From Catenuloplanes indicus (GTDB taxonomy: Bacteria > Actinomycetota > Actinomycetes > Mycobacteriales > Micromonosporaceae), in assembly GCF_030813715.1 (NCBI RefSeq), contig NZ_JAUSUZ010000001.1:1984001-2048000 (forward strand): DNA of 64,000 bases, read 5' to 3'. Shown here one piece after another: positions 16,640 through 31,600 of this stretch; position 1 is the stretch's first letter; each line of letters starts with the position of its first letter. The notes beneath the pieces were generated by a model. It worked only from the letters and a program-made list of their open reading frames with translations, made no database searches and had not been told where the DNA came from. Made by a program: the position numbers and the translations under genes.

Positions 16640-19600
16640 TCAGCAGTTGGACGCCGCGTAGATGATCGTGTCGATCAGCTTCGCCCGCATCTGCGCGAGC
16701 TCGTCCCCCTCGGCCAGGCCGTCCTTGAAAGCGGTGAGCCGGGTGGTCCAGGACACCCGGTCGTACGGATCCAGACAGTCCTGGTAGGAGCCGTTGACGC
16801 CCTTGGTGATCTCGCCGATCCGGTCGAAGATCGGCTTCAGCCGCGGGTGGGTCAGCGGATCCGCGTCCAGCACGGCCTTGTCGTCGGGAAGGGCCAGCAG
16901 CTCGATGACCGCCTCGGTCATCGTCGCGCTCGCGCGATCCTTGCTCGTGACGGCGGTGATGCGCAGCATGGACAGGACCTGCGGACCGGTCAGGGCCCCG
17001 GCCACCAGCATCTGGAACAACAGACCGTCCCACGGGAACCGAGCCTGCCGGTCACCGGTCACCCGCACGAAGTCGTAGACGAACGTGGCCGGCACCCGGC
17101 CACGTTCCGCGCTCCACGCCGGCTCCACGCCCAGAGTCGTGACCGTCACCGGCTTCGGGCCGTCCTGCGGACCCACGCCACCGAACTCGCGTGCCACCTC
17201 CAACACGGTCCGGAAGACAGCCAGGCGTGCATCGCCCGGGCTCGCCTCGGCCAGCCGGGTCAGCGCCGCGACGGTGGCCGGCTCGTGCAACCGCTGCCAG
17301 TTCTTCCGGTGATATGCCTCCGCCGGGCCCGGATCCCGGGTTCGCAGCCACTCCGCCAACGCCGTCGGAAGCCCGCCGACCGCACCGCGGGACACGGTCC
17401 GGGCCCGGTCGAACACCGCGACGGACGGCTCGCTCTCCAGATCACCGACGGTCTCACCGTCCGCATTACGCAACCGCCACGCACTACCGGAACCGGCCAA
17501 CTCGACGGCCAGAGTGACGGGCTGCAACTGCCCACGCACCTCGTCGAGGAGCCGCTGACCATAACCGGTCGCCCGGGCAACGACCACCAGCGGCGCTGGA
17601 CCGATGCGCTGGTACCAGCTCAGCATCTCGGTCAGCTCCTCGACCACCGCCTCGGTCGCCTCCGGCGCACCGGCCAGGTCCACCGCGATCACCGGCCGGT
17701 CGGCGTGCCGGGCGTTCGCACGTACCGCATCGAGGATCTGCCGCGGCTGCGACGTCCACGCGCCGAGCGTGAGCACCGGCATCGGCGCCGGCCACCAGGC
17801 ACCCGGGAAGACACCCGTCCGTACTGCCGCGTCCAGCGCCAGCAGCGGCCGCACCACCGGATGGGTCTCGTCCGGGACCAACCGGGCCACCTGCCGGATC
17901 GCATCGCTGATCCGGAACTGCGCGTCCGGCCCGGCCGGGTCCTCGATCGCCCGCATCGCCTCCGACCAGGCCCGTCGCGCGGCGGGTTCGGTCCGGGTCA
18001 GCTCGTCGACGCCCGGCCGGGCCAGCGCGGCAGCGACTCGGACATCGTCCGGCTCCGCCGGGGCCGGAGCCAGGATCGAGTCCAGCGACGGCCGGGGGAC
18101 CGCCAGCACCGGGAAGGCCATCGGAGCGTCGAACGAGGCGGCCACCCGGCGGACCGTCTCCGCGACGGCGTCGACCGCATCGGCCACCTGGCCGGACAGA
18201 GGCCTGCCGCGCAGCGCGTACAGCACCGCGTCGGCGTCGGCGAGCTGTGCCCGGTGTTCGACCAGCATCCCGGTGTACTCATGGAGTTGATCGATCGGGA
18301 TGCCGGTCGACACCGCCAGTACCGCACGCAACGTGTGCTGGACGATGACGTCCCGCGGTCCACCGCCGGCAGCGGGCCGGGTGAGCAACCAGAGATTTCG
18401 CACGGTCCGGGCATCCAGCACCGGAAGGTCGTACATCTCCGAGTCGGAGTCAGAGCCGGGGTCGATCAGTTGCAGCAGCCGATCCAGGCGAACGCCGGGA
18501 TCGCTCGCGCCGAGGTAGTCGTACGCCCTGGTGTCGATGTCCAAGGCGGTCAGCTCGAAGGCGGCGGCGTAGGCACGGGCTCGCGGGCCGGCGCCGGAGT
18601 CCTGCAGGATCGCGTTCACCCGGGCTCGGGTCAGCGTCTTGACCATCGGCCCGGTGAGGACCGCCAGCTCCTGCAGGCGCCGCTGCGCCTCGTAGGCGAG
18701 ATGCAGGTCCGATGTCGCAAGCCAGGCTCGGATCGCGCCGTCGATCAGCGCCTCTGACGGCGCGGGCACCGCGGCGGCCTCCGCCAGCCGATGCATGGCC
18801 GTCACCCACAGTCCGGCCTGGTCCGCGTCCATGGCCGCGACCGCCGCTCCAGCCATCTCACCCGCCCGGGCAGTGTCCCGGACGAGCATCAGGCCGATGG
18901 CATCCGCCATGCGCCGCTCGGACACCGGCAGGCCGGGTGTGCTGAGGAGCACCGCGTGCGCCACGCCGAAGCCCTCCGGCGTGACGGCGCCCACCAGTGT
19001 TCGCAGGGCATTCGTCCACTCTGCGGGCCGCGTCTTCCGCAGCAGAGCGACGGCCTGGTCCGCTCTCAGTCCGTGGGAGTCACGTTCCAGCGCCGTCACC
19101 AGCCCGCCGAGTTCGCGGATTCGCCGGCTGGCGACGAGTGCGTCGCCGACTGCGGCCCAGTCTTTCCACCGGCCGGATCGGTCCTCGGTCAACCAGCGGC
19201 GCGCCACCGGCTGTGCGATCGCCGCGGCGATCCGCCACATCCTGCCGCCGAGCTCGCGATTACCGGCCGCAGCCTCCATCGGCGCACGAAGCACCAGCAT
19301 CGAGGACCACTGGTCGCGCTCCGCATCGGTGATGCCCGCCGCGACGGCGGCGGACAGCTGCTGAGCGGCCTCGGTGATCTCCCCCGCGGCAAGATGCGCG
19401 ACCGCGCGGAACATCGCGCGGTGGACCGGGGAACCGGTCACCTCGCCGCCGGTCTCCGTCAGCGGTACGGTGCGCAGCGGCTCCAGGTCCTCGATCTGCG
19501 CGTACCTCGACCGGATTCCGTCAGCCAGGTGCCGGTACAGATCCCGTGCCTGCCGCATCGTCATCCAGGGCTCGCCCGCGGAGCGGACCTCCTGCACCGC

Positions 19601-22600
19601 GAGTCGGTGCTTCACCCGGCCACCGTTCGTATCCAGCGCCGGCAACGTGGTGGTGCTGCCCCACACCAGTTCTGGCGGCATCACACCGCCGGTGAGCGCG
19701 GCATGCAGGTATTCACCGACGGCCGGCCCCGTCCTGGCACCGAACTGTGCCCAGTTTCCGCCGGTGATCCCGGCCAGCTCCGGATGGTTCTCGCCGGCCC
19801 GCCGCATCCGGCCCAGGAACTCACCGTTGTGCTGCAGGTACGTCCGGCCGAACTCGTCGTGGATCTCGTCGGCTTGCAGTGACATACCGAACGCCGTCCA
19901 CCAGGGCAGATCGCCCCACAACTGCCGGTGGTCGTGCCGGGACAGCGTCGCGACGTGTGCCTTCACGACCTCGGTGCCGGGCGTCCAGGAGTCCATGTAT
20001 CCGGCACTGTGCGAATAGAACTGCGCCACAACGCCCTCGACCGCGGTCCCCACCCGCTCCGGCGTGGCGAAGCCCAGCGCGCGGAGGAAGCCTGCGAGAC
20101 CAGCGGCCGTCCGCGTGCCGAACTCGGCGCCCTCCTGCTGTCCCAGCTTGGTCCGGTACGGCACCGGCCCCAGCTCCGTATCGTAGGTGAGGGTGGAATC
20201 CCGCCACGTCACCTCGGTGACGTCGGCCAGGAAGTCCTTGAGCTGCTCGGTCGGCGAGCCCAGCGACAGGTGGACACGGTTACCGCTGGTGGCGCCCTCG
20301 GGTGGTGATCCGACGATGACGTCCCCGACGCCGGGCACCATGACGAGGGCGGTGCCGTCGATGACGTGGGCGAGGTTCTCGCCGGGCCGGCCCGGCTCGG
20401 TGTCGACGTCCCCGAATCTCCGATCGAGGACATCGAGCTGATCCCAGAAGTCATCGGTGTCCGGTATCCGGTTCTCCTCGCCGGGCAGGATACCGAGGAC
20501 GCCGGCACGCTGCTCGACGATGTCGGTGCTGGCCGTCCACTCGTCCGCGTCCGCCGGGGTGAGGTGATACGTGCCGTCCCGCTTGTAGAGTTCCGTCGTG
20601 TCCGAGATCAACTCGATGCTCTGGTCCGCCGTGGCGGCGAACACCGTGCCGCTGTGGGCGTCCCGGGGCAGCACCATCGGCATGGTCCGCTCGGCCTCCA
20701 GGCCACCACCGAAGTAGCCCCTGCTGGCCTTCGGGTCCAGCACGGGCGCTGTGCGGGACTGCGACTCCAGCGGTGCCGCGGCCGCGGCCCGGACCGCACC
20801 GTTCGGATCGATCACGATCGCCCGGGTATACGTACCCGCCTCGTCCGGCACCTCGTCCGGCTCCCCGGCTCGGGGCGGTGACCCGGGGTCGGTCAGGTTG
20901 AGCCAGATCACTCCCGCATCGGCGGTGTGGTACGCCGCGTACACATGGCCGTACGCCGTGCCCACACGCTCGGTCAGCACCACGGCCGTCGATCCCTTGC
21001 CCAGCCCCTGGCCGGCGGCCAACCGGGTGCTCAGGTCCGTCCAGCTGCCGAAGCGCTGCCAGTCCTCGCGGTCGCCCAGCCAGGTCTCCGCGTCCCGGCC
21101 GGGTATCGGCTCCTCACGGGTGCGCGGAACCCGCACACCGTGGCCCAGCCGGCCGCCCGGATGCAGCCGGCGCACCAGGTCCTGCACCAGCGCAAGGCAC
21201 TCGGGGATCGTCCGGTCACCGGCGGCCCCGACCGCCTCCTGCCACAGCACCCGCAACTCATCGGCGGTCATGCCCCGCCCGGCGTCTCCGGCCCCGTCCG
21301 GGGCCGCGTCCGCGGGAGACCCGGCCGTCCGCCCGGCGACGGCCGTCCATGCCCGGCCGATCACGGTCGCGGCGTCGTCCTGCGGCCCGTTCACCACGGT
21401 GGCGTCGTGCAGCAGCGGCGCCCACACGCGCGCGAACACCGACGACAGTTCGGTGGCACGCACGGCCGTCACCTCGGCCAGTGCCGCGCCCGCCGTCTCC
21501 CGTACCGACGGCGGCAGCGCGGCCCGGCCGGTCAGCACCGCGCGCAGTACGTCGCCACGTGTCCAACCGGCGAACGCGGCGAACACGGACGCCGGTTCGA
21601 CCAGGCTCAGCAGCAACTCAGGGGCGGTAAGGCCCGCGGCAGTACCCAGCTCCGCGGCCCGCAGGTACAGCTGATCACCGTCCGGCACGATCTCCGGCAA
21701 CCGCAGCGCCGGATCGGTGCGGACCGGGCCGGGCCCGACCGGCACCGACGCGCCGGTCAGGCCGGCCGGCGCCGGCTCCTCGCCCGCACGGTGGAACAGC
21801 ATCGCCAGCTGGGCCCGCGCCGAAGCGTCGCCGACCAGCGAGAACAGTCGCCGTGCGGCCAGATCCTCAGCGGGTTCGCCGGTACTGACGAACAGCAGCT
21901 CGTCCAGGCCGGGAAGCCGGTCCGGGTCACGGGCCGCGTCCACCATCGCGTCGAACAGCAGCACCGCGGCTTGGAGCTGGCCGGTGCCGACCGCGTTGAG
22001 GTCGAAGACGACCGCATCCGTGTCCCGCCAGGCGAGGTCCAGCCGCATCACCCGGCTCGGCGTCCGGTGGTCGGCGACCAGCTCGGCGAAGGACGCCCAG
22101 CCCGGCCGGGCGCCGTGTGCCGCTTCGGTCCCGGTGACCGGTGGGACGAGACCGAGACGATGCAGCACCGGAAGATGCGTGTAGAAGAGCTGGGCCAGCC
22201 GGAGGTACGCGGCGGCGTCACCGCGGTAACCGGTACGGATCCGGATCGCGGCGAGACCCGGCTGTGGCACCTGCGCGTGCTTCGCACCGAACACGCTCTC
22301 GGTCAGCGCACCGAGTGATCGCCAGCCGTTGCTGAGCGCCGCGACGGACGCGGTGACCGTGCCGGCCGTCAGGTCTCCGCGGGCGGAGCGCGCCGCGAGA
22401 CGAACCCCGTCGCGAATGGTGTCGGGGTGCGCGCCCGGCGGGATCGACAGCACGATCTCGGTGTTGCCGGGCAGCGGAACGTCCAGCAGGACCGGTACCT
22501 GATCGGCCGTGAACGTGCCCGTCTGCCGCCTGTCCCGGTTCGGCGCGGCGGCCGCAGCCGCGGCGGCGCGAATCAGGTCGTACGCGTCCTCCGGGTGATC

Positions 22601-25600
22601 GCGGGCGAGATCGCCGATCGCGGCCAGGGTGATCCGGCCGGTGCGCATGCGATGGCCGAGGACGAACTCGCGGGCCGCACGTGGCGTCATCGTGGTCAGC
22701 CGCTGCAGTCCGACGTAGTTGCGCACCTGGCGGATCAGTTCATTGGCCCAGACCAGCTCGTTCTCACCGACGTGGGCGTGCCGGCTCAACCGGTCGACCC
22801 AGGGCCGGTAGCCGTCGAGCAGCCGTTGACGCGGATCGGAGGACTTGCTGTCGGTGGTGAGGTATTGCGCGGCGAACACCACCCGGTCCAGCGTCAGGCC
22901 CAGCTGCGCACCGATGTGTGCCAGGTCCCGCATGTCCATCCCGGACCTGTCGGCCAGGTCGGCCAGGTTGCGGGGCAGCGCGCTCGACCGGAATCCGTGG
23001 GAGCGGAAGATCGACCAGAGGGATTCCGTGATCGGGGTGAGCACGGTGCCCTGCGGCTGCCAGACATGGTGCGGCACTGCGCCCGGCCGCCGCCGGATCT
23101 GGGCGATGCCGGTGCTGCCGAGCCGCTCGATCATGCGGTCGACCGGACCGAACCGGCGCTCATCGACGACTTCCGTCCTGAGCGTGCGAAGTCCATCGGC
23201 GTCGGTGAAAGCTGAGGGACGCACGCCGATCCGCTGCGCGAGCGCGAGCAGCCAGCCGGCGTCTCGGACACCCAGGTTCCGTGCTTGTTCCGGCAGATCC
23301 GTCGGAACCCGGCCGAGCTGGATGCTGACCGTCCGCACCCACGACGGCGGAACGAGCAAGTCGGCCGCCAGCACGGCGATCTCGTGCTCGTCGAGACGGA
23401 GCACCGCGGCCAGCTCGGTCAGCATGGTGTACCAGCGGGTGACCAGGGGTTCGATGTTGCCCCGGCCGAGGGCGAACGCGCGGATCTCGTCGACGCCGAC
23501 GCCCATCAGGGCGGACAGCACCTCGGGCCGCTTCCACAGTGACTCGTAACTGTCCTGCCGCTGAGAGAAGCTGTACCCGGCCGTCGCCAGTGCGTCGATG
23601 TACTTCTCGACGCTCGCCTCCTCGGCCGTCGCCCGCTGTTTCACCTCCCGTTCGATGGCCGCGACGGCATCGTTCATGCCGACCGTGTTCACGTCGAGGA
23701 CGCTCAGCCGGGTCGGGTCGATCCGCCAGCGGAGGGCCAGGTCGAGCACCGTACCCGGCCGCTGCCGGGCCAGCCGCGCCACGTCCGATACGCCGGTGGG
23801 CAGCCGGTTCGCCCGCGCCGCCACCGCCCGGATCTGGGTCGGTGTGCGATTGAGCTGTGCGGAGAGGTCCAGCACGCGTCGTGGCTCGAGCCAGGGCCGG
23901 TGCAGGAAGTCGTAGATCAGCAGGGATGACTGGATGTCCAGCTCCGCGGGCCACGCCGCACGCACCCACAGCTCGCCCGCCCGGTCGATCTCATCGCTGG
24001 TCAGCCGTGCCGCGTTGTCGTCGTCGAGACCCGTCAGGTACTGGCCGATCTCGGCATCGGTGAGGGTGTCCGCGGCGCGCTGCACCGGATAGAGCCGGAC
24101 TCCGCGCGCGTATACCTCTACGAGCTCGTCCAGCCGGTCGGCCAGCGTGCGCAGCGGGCCCGGGCCGGCCGGGCCCGGCTCGGTGCCCGGCCGCCGGTCC
24201 CCCGTGGGATCGCCGGTTCCCTGCGATGTTCCGGCCACCTGCGGGCCGGCTGCACGGAGCACGGCACCGGTGGAGGCGCCGAGCGCCCGTACGTACGCCA
24301 GATGCTGGTTGAGCGCGGTCGAGAACGCCTGATTCCCCGCGCTCAGTGGCAGCCCGCCGGGGCGTCCGGCCACCCTGCCGGCGGCATCGAGCGCCTGATC
24401 GAAGGCGGCATCGAGTGCCTGATCGAAACGCGACTTCGCCTCATCGAGCGCCGTAGCCAGGTGTTCGGGGACGGCCGCGTTCCCGGCGACGGCCTCGTGC
24501 AGGCCGGCCGTCTGCGTTCCCAGCGACCGCAGGCGTTCGAGCGGCTCTTTCAGCGGCCATTGCATCGGGATCTCGGCCTCCCGGACCGACTCCAGATCCT
24601 CACCGATCGTGTATCGCAGCGCCCCGGCCCACCGGGTCACCGTGCGGAGCAGCTCACGCGCCGGGTCCCGCCCCAGCCCTTCCCGCGCGCTGCTCGCCGC
24701 GGACTCGAACAGCATGAGAGCGTCGTCCAGGTCCAGTCCGTACTGCCCGAACTCCTGCAACGGCGCGAAGGGCAGCTGACTGAGCCGGGTAGCCAGCCGA
24801 AGCACGTCGATCCGGCCACCCGACCTGGGGGCACTCCACCGTGCGGCCTGCCGGAACAGCCAGGCCTCGCGGAGCCACGGGTCGCGTACCGGCGAGTACT
24901 CCCGCGCGGTCTCGATCAGCTGCCGGGCCAGGCTGCCCGCTTCGATCCGCGGCCGGCCGGCGGCGGCTTCACCGACGACGGCGTTCGCGACGGATCGGCC
25001 GAATGCGGCCAGGTGGAACGGGTCGATGGCGAGCGGGTCCCCGGTGGCCACCTGGAACAGCTGCCGGCCGGTGACGTTCAGCCGGAACGCGATGCTGCCG
25101 AGTTCGACGCGGACCCAGCCGATCTGGGCCGACAGCCGCACCAGGCCGGGAAGGTCGGTCTCGTCGAGCCCGGCCCGCCTCATCATCTCGATCAGCTGTT
25201 CCGGATCGGCCGTCGGCAACGCGAGGAAGTCCGCGAACAGGTCACTCTCAACGTTGAGCCGCAGGCGCCACCGCTCGGCCTCCTCGGCAGTCCAGTCCCG
25301 CCTGGGCAAGCCCCGTAGCAGGTCGAAGCTGGGCGTGGGCGCCTCGGGCAGCAGCAGGCCCCACTGATCGCGCATCAGTTCCAGCGGCACATCGCCGAAG
25401 AACTCGTGCGACAGCAGCTCGACGTGCCGGGACGGCAGCAGGAACTGCAGGTCGGTGACCGGGATGCCGAGCCGGGCGGAGAGCGTGACGTACCGGCCGA
25501 CGGTCTCGTCGCTCGTGCGGCCCGCGGCGTTCAGCAGCCGCTGAACCTCGGCGGCCACCCTCCGGCCCCGCGCTTCCCACTGGGCGGCGAACCCGGCCTG

Positions 25601-28600
25601 CAACGACTGTGCCTGCTCGCGGTCCTGCGGCAGGGCTCGCCATGGTCCCCATTCACCGGCGGCGCCACGCTCCCGGTACTCACCCGGCCGCGACTCCAGG
25701 CGGTCGCCGGCCGGGCCGGCGTAGGGATCGCCGAGCCCGGCGAGCGCGCTGCGGATCTCCGGGACGACCGCGGCCAGGTGCCGCTCTCCCACGCCGAGTG
25801 CCGCGGCGATCGCGCTCACCTCGGCGCGGTCGCGCAAGCCGAGCGTGGCCGCCCCGCGATCCGCACCCGTGGAGATCTGAACCCGCTGCCGAGCGGTGTC
25901 GACGGCGACCGTCAGCGACGATTCCGGCAGCGCCAGCAGCAGCTCCAGCGGCACGCCCTCCTCGATGAAGGACGTCAGGGCGGGCAGATCGGCCTCGTCC
26001 AGCCCGAGCCGCGCACCGATCTGGCCGAGCTGCACGATCTCGTCCAGGCTCCGGACGTTGTACCGGGTCAGCCGGCTCAGCAGCCGGCCACCGTCCGCGG
26101 GGCCCACCCCCGCCATCTCGCGCACCTGCGCGCCGAAGACGACCAGCGCCTTCGGGTCCATACCGAGGCTGACCGCCAGGTCGAGCAGCGGGCCCGGCAT
26201 ACGCAGACCGATCCGGGCCGCGGTACCGGCGATGTCGTGCGGAGTCTCGCCGAGCGTTTCGATCCAGTGCAGCAGCCGTTCGCTCGGCACCCCGGCCGAG
26301 CCCGGCAACGCGCGCAGCATCTCCAGCTGGGTGCGCGTTATCCGGGGCGATCCGGCGCCGGTCATCCGCTGCCAGCGGTCCGCATCCACGTCGCCCGGTC
26401 CCGGCGCATGACGTGTCCAGGCGGGTGGTGCCGCGACCACCGTCCACTGATCCCGTGCCGCGGCCGCAGCCGGCAGATCCAGCAGCACCTCGGCCGTACC
26501 GCGGATCGGCTGCGAGGCACGCTGACCACGCTGGTCGACGGTGTCGACCGTCATCGAGACATGGACCGCGAACCTCAGCTGATCACCGATACGGACCAGT
26601 CCCGCCGGGACCGGATCGTGCAGGGAAACCCGGGGATAGGCGTTGTCAGTGGCGGCCACCCGGCTGGTGAGCAGGTAGCGGTTCGCCAACATGGGTGGCA
26701 ACCCGACCGCGCTGACCCCACCGAGGATGGCATGCTCCTCGCTCCAGACGCCCGCGGGCAGCGTGAAGGGACGATCCGCAGCGCCCGTCCGGTCCGGGCC
26801 GGTGATCAGCAACCCCGGGTCGGGCGGCGCAACGGTGTCCGCGAACAGGACCGGCCCGGCCGCACCGGTGAAGCCAAGCGGCTGCTGAGCCAGGCCGGTG
26901 ACGCTGACGGTGACCGGCAACGGCCCGGTGAACTCGACGCCGTCGGTGGAGATCCCGGACGGCCGGTACGGACCCGCTCGCCGGGCCCGCACCTCGAGCG
27001 TGACGTCACGTAGCGTTGCGGGGATCTCCGTCTCGCCGTCGCGCGGCGCCGCGACCAGGTTGATGTCGTCGCCCAGCAGGGCCACCCGGTTCGTGTCGAG
27101 CGACCGGGCCGACAACAGATCGGACAGCGGCCTGCCCGGTCCGGTCCCGCCCGCCAACCGCCAGCGGTCCCAGGAGCCCTCCGGGCCGCCGAGTTTCTGC
27201 AGCTCCGCTACGACGGCCCGGGTGAGCGTCCCGTCCGGGTCCCGACCCGGCTCACCGGCAGCCACGGCGAGTCCCCGCGACGGCAGATCGTCGTCGAGAT
27301 CGGCGCCCTTGAGCACGGTACGGCTGGTGCGCGCGGCGGCCGGCACGAGCGGTTGATACCCGGTCTCGCCGGCCGGACCGGTGCGCCGCACCAGGAAGAC
27401 CTCCGGGGCACCCTGGCGTCCGTACCGCCGCACCGTGCCGTCCGTACCCCAGACGTGCAGCCGCAGGTCGTGCTGCTGCGCGAACGCGCCGGGATCGTCC
27501 TGCGCCGCACCGGCGCCGGCGAGTCCGGGACGGGTGACGGCCACGGCCGAGGTCAGGTCGGTGACCTCGGAACCCGCCGCGAGCCCGACCACCGCGACGT
27601 CCGGGACCGCCGATTCGTCCGGTGCCACCGGCGCGGGACGTGGGGCGAAGCCTGGCTCGCGAGACCGGGCGAGGTGCGGGTCGAGCAGCGCCGCGACCGT
27701 GCGCGAGCCAGCCGCCGTACCCTCGGCGCCGGCGACCGGGACGCCGGACGCGGCGTCCAGCTGCAGCAGCCGTCCCTCCCCGTCCGTGACCAGGTGCACG
27801 GTGCCGGCCAGCCGCTGCAGCAGCTCCCGCAGGCTGTACTCGATGATCGTCTTGTGCTGCGTGTCCAGCAGCCGGTAACGGTCCGCACCGACGCGGTCGA
27901 CCGCGACCATGTGCGCCGCCGCGTTGTCCGGCGTCCGCGCGCCCTCGGGCGGCGGCTCGATCCAGACCGGCGTGAGGCTGCCGATGTCCATCCGGGACAG
28001 ACCGAACGCGTCGGCGGCCGGACCGAACGCGCCGCCCAGCAGCTCCGCGACCCGGTCCCGCGGCCGGCGAACACCGTCGAACTCGGAGAAGACGGCCAGA
28101 CCCGGCGCTGCGATGGCGACCAGCAGGGATTCGATCCGGTCCGCACAGTCCGGTGCCGTGGCGTCCCAGGGCGGGAGCGCGTTCATCGCGGCCCGCAGTC
28201 GCTCGTCCGCGCCGTCCGGCGGCTCCGGCGGCTCCGGAGTGACGACGATCCGTGGCAGGCCGATGGCAGACGGCGTGCGGACACCCCCGGACACGTCGTC
28301 GGCCGACAGGCCGGAGTCGGTACGTTCCAGCGACCACGGGCGGCCCGCGGCTTCGCCGAGCGCCACGGCCGGCTCGGCTTCGGCGGTCTGCAGCGGACGG
28401 AGGTCACCGGACGGATCGCGCTCGAGGTGCAGCGTGCGCCCGGCCTGGGGCCCGTACGCCGTCTGAAGCCCCTCCTCGGACAGCACGATCCGGATCTCCA
28501 GCGCGATGGCGATCGCCCCGAGCAGCTCCGGCTGGGCGACGCTGTTTCCGGTGAAGAAGTGCGCCAGCACGTCGGCCAGCAGCTCCGGGAGGTTGGGCAG

Positions 28601-31600
28601 GGTGGCCGGCTCGTCCTTCAGCCGGTCGGAGAGGGCGCTGAGCACCGCGTCGATGTCGTCGTCCTCAACGCGTTCGGCGACCGCCCGGCCCACAATGTCG
28701 ATCATGAGCCGGTCACCCCGATCGAGTCGCGCGGCGACGTCCCGGCGCAGCCGGACCCGCTGTTCCTCCGCCCACCGCTGCTCCGCCGCGGCGTCTCCGG
28801 CCACAGCGGCCCATTGCGCACGCTCGGCCCGGTCCGGCTCCGCCGGCCGGAAGCCGGGGCGCAGAGCCAGCAGCGCGCCGATCGGCAACGCCTGGGCGAC
28901 CAGCTCGCCGATGGTGCGCCCGGGCATCGCGGCGAACCGCTCGGGCTTCGTCCGCATGACGCGCAGAACGTAATCGACGGACGCGGACATGGACGCCCGC
29001 TCCCCGTCCGTCATCGCCGCCGGCAGCACGCCCTGGGCGCGGGCGAACCGCAGCACGGATTCAAGCTGCTCCTCCGGCAGCGGATCACCGGCGATCAGAT
29101 CCGGCCGCGGTACGGCCGACGGCACCAGCGTCCCGGCGGCCTCGGCGATCCGGCGCCGCAGCTCCGTCCGCTGCTCTCGCCCGGGCCCGTCCGGATCGAG
29201 TGCGGCGAGCTGCCGCTCCAGGTCACGCAACACGTCGAGGCCGGGGTCGGTGGCCAGCACCTCCGAGACCCACCCGGCGACGTCCGCGGGCCCGTCACCG
29301 GGAACCGGCAGCACGCTGCTGTCGGCGTTCGGCGTCTCGCCGCGCTCCGCGTACCACGCCTTCCACCACCCGGGTGACCGGAGGCTCCGCGCCGGTTCCG
29401 CCCAGGTGTGTTTCGCCATCCAGTCGCGGTATGCCAGCTCCTGCCGGCCGCCGCCGGGGTAGGCGAGCCGATGGGCGAGTCGCGCCCGTGCCACGAGGCC
29501 GTGCAGGTAGCGCGCCGGCAGTAACGTCGCGGCGTCGGCGACCGGTCCGTCGCCCAGGACGGCCGTCGCGAACGCCGGATGCTCCCGCATGATCAACTCT
29601 TGCGGGCTGTCCGGCCAGGGCGCCGGCCAGCCCAGTGCCTCCGCCTCGGCGGCGGAGACACCGGACGGCAGCCCCGCGTGATCGTCACCCGGATGCCACG
29701 GCGTGGTGACGAACAGCGCGTGCGCCTGCCAGCGATCGTCGGCATCCGGGAACAACAGGTCCAGGAACCGCTTCGTCCGATCGTCCGGCGGCGCGAAGGT
29801 CCACCACCGGTCGCCGAGTGGCGTGCCGCCGCCGGGCTCGTGCGCGGCGGCCGGTTCACCGGTGAAGCCCTGCTCGGCCGCCCGAACCAGCCCGAGCACC
29901 GTCTTGAGCTGTGTCTGCACCACCGGTAGGTCACGGGCCAGGTCGAGGCCATCGAACACCAGCTCGCCGTCCGGCCGCCGGTCGACGGTACGGCCGGCCC
30001 GCGACCGTACCCGGTCATCGGCGGGATCGGTGGTCAGCCGGTGCAGGACGTCCTCGTAGCGGGTCATCAGTTCCCGTAGGGCGCCGAAGGTCCGCTCGCC
30101 GACCGGGCCGACGCGGACGGACAGCGAGCCGCGCACCGGCTCCGCACCGGCGTGCGTCAGCGCGTCCAGTACCGCGGCGACCTTCTGCCAGTACCGTTCC
30201 GGACCGTTCAGGTCCTGCACGGTCAGCCACCAGCGTCCCCCGGACTCGTGCAGCAGACCGGGGAACGGCGCACCGGCCAGCTCGACAATGCGACCGGCCC
30301 GTTTCCCGGCCGGCACCGCCGTCCACGGGTTGGCCGTCCGGCGAACCGGGAACGTCAGCTCCGCCGACACGGTCAGTGCCCGGTCCGGGCGTGCCGTCCC
30401 GTCGCCGGTGTGCGGCACCGGGTGCAGGCCGCTCTCGACGCGTTCGCGGAGCCAGCGCTCGACAGTGCCACCCGCGGGCCGGTTCCGCACCGGTGGCTGC
30501 CATCCAGTGCCGGTCACGGTGCCCTGTCCGAGGACCGGCCCCATACCGACCGGCGGCCGGACGGCCGGCGCCCGCTCACCGGATGCCCAGCCGACGACCT
30601 GGAAGACAGTGAACGCCTGCAGGCGCGCCGCCGGATCGGTGATCAGCTCGAACAGCCGCCGGCCGGTGTCCTCGTGCCGGCGATGCAGCGCGACCGAGTC
30701 GTCAGCATACGAGCCGGCCTCCGGGAACTCCCATGAATCGAGGTCTTCGACCCGGCCGGGTCGCCGGGCCGCCTCGACGAGTGCGGCGAAGACCGCGACG
30801 GCGGCCTGCAGCTGAGCGCGGGTCACCGGGCCCAGGTGGAAGACCACCGCGCCGTTACGCCGTTCGGGGTTCTCCACCAGCATGCCCCGGCCCGGATTCG
30901 CGTGGTCCGCGGCGAAGTCGGCGAAGTCCGTCCAGCCGGCCCGGACGGACCCCGTGCCGGGGCCGGCCGTTGCCAGCAGGCCCATCCGGTGCAGCACCGG
31001 CAGACCGGCGTAGAAGAGCTGGGCGAGCCGCAGGTACGCACCGTCTTCCCGGCCGAAGCGGGTGTGCACCCGGATCGCGGCCCGGGGGACGGTTCTGGTC
31101 GTCTCGTCGACCATCGGCTGCATGATGCGCTTGAACGACGCCCAGCCATGGCGGAGCGTCTCCAGCGGAAGCACCACGCGGTCCACGTCGAAGAGAGCCC
31201 GCGGTGCCTCCACCGCGATCCGGTCCCGCACACGCCGTCCTGGGCGAGGCAGGATCACTTCGGTACCGGCCGGCAGCGGCAGGCCGGACGCCATCGGCGG
31301 CGCGATCCGGTGGGTGAAGCTCCGGTCGCCGACGGCGGTCCGGATCATCTCCGTCGCCTCGCCGGGGTGGTCACGGAGCAACGCCTCGAGTGCGCTCCCG
31401 GTGAGCCGGGCGAACTCCAGACGCAGCTGAAGCATGAGTTGCCGGGCGTCCCGCGGCTCCGTCGTGCCGAGCGTCCTCAGGTTGCCCTGATCCCGGTGGG
31501 CGCGCAGCGCCTCGTTGGCCCAGACGAGTTCGTCCTCGGTGAGGTGCGCGTGGGCCCGTATCCGGTCGGCCCACGGCTGGTATCCGGCGAGCAGCCGGGC

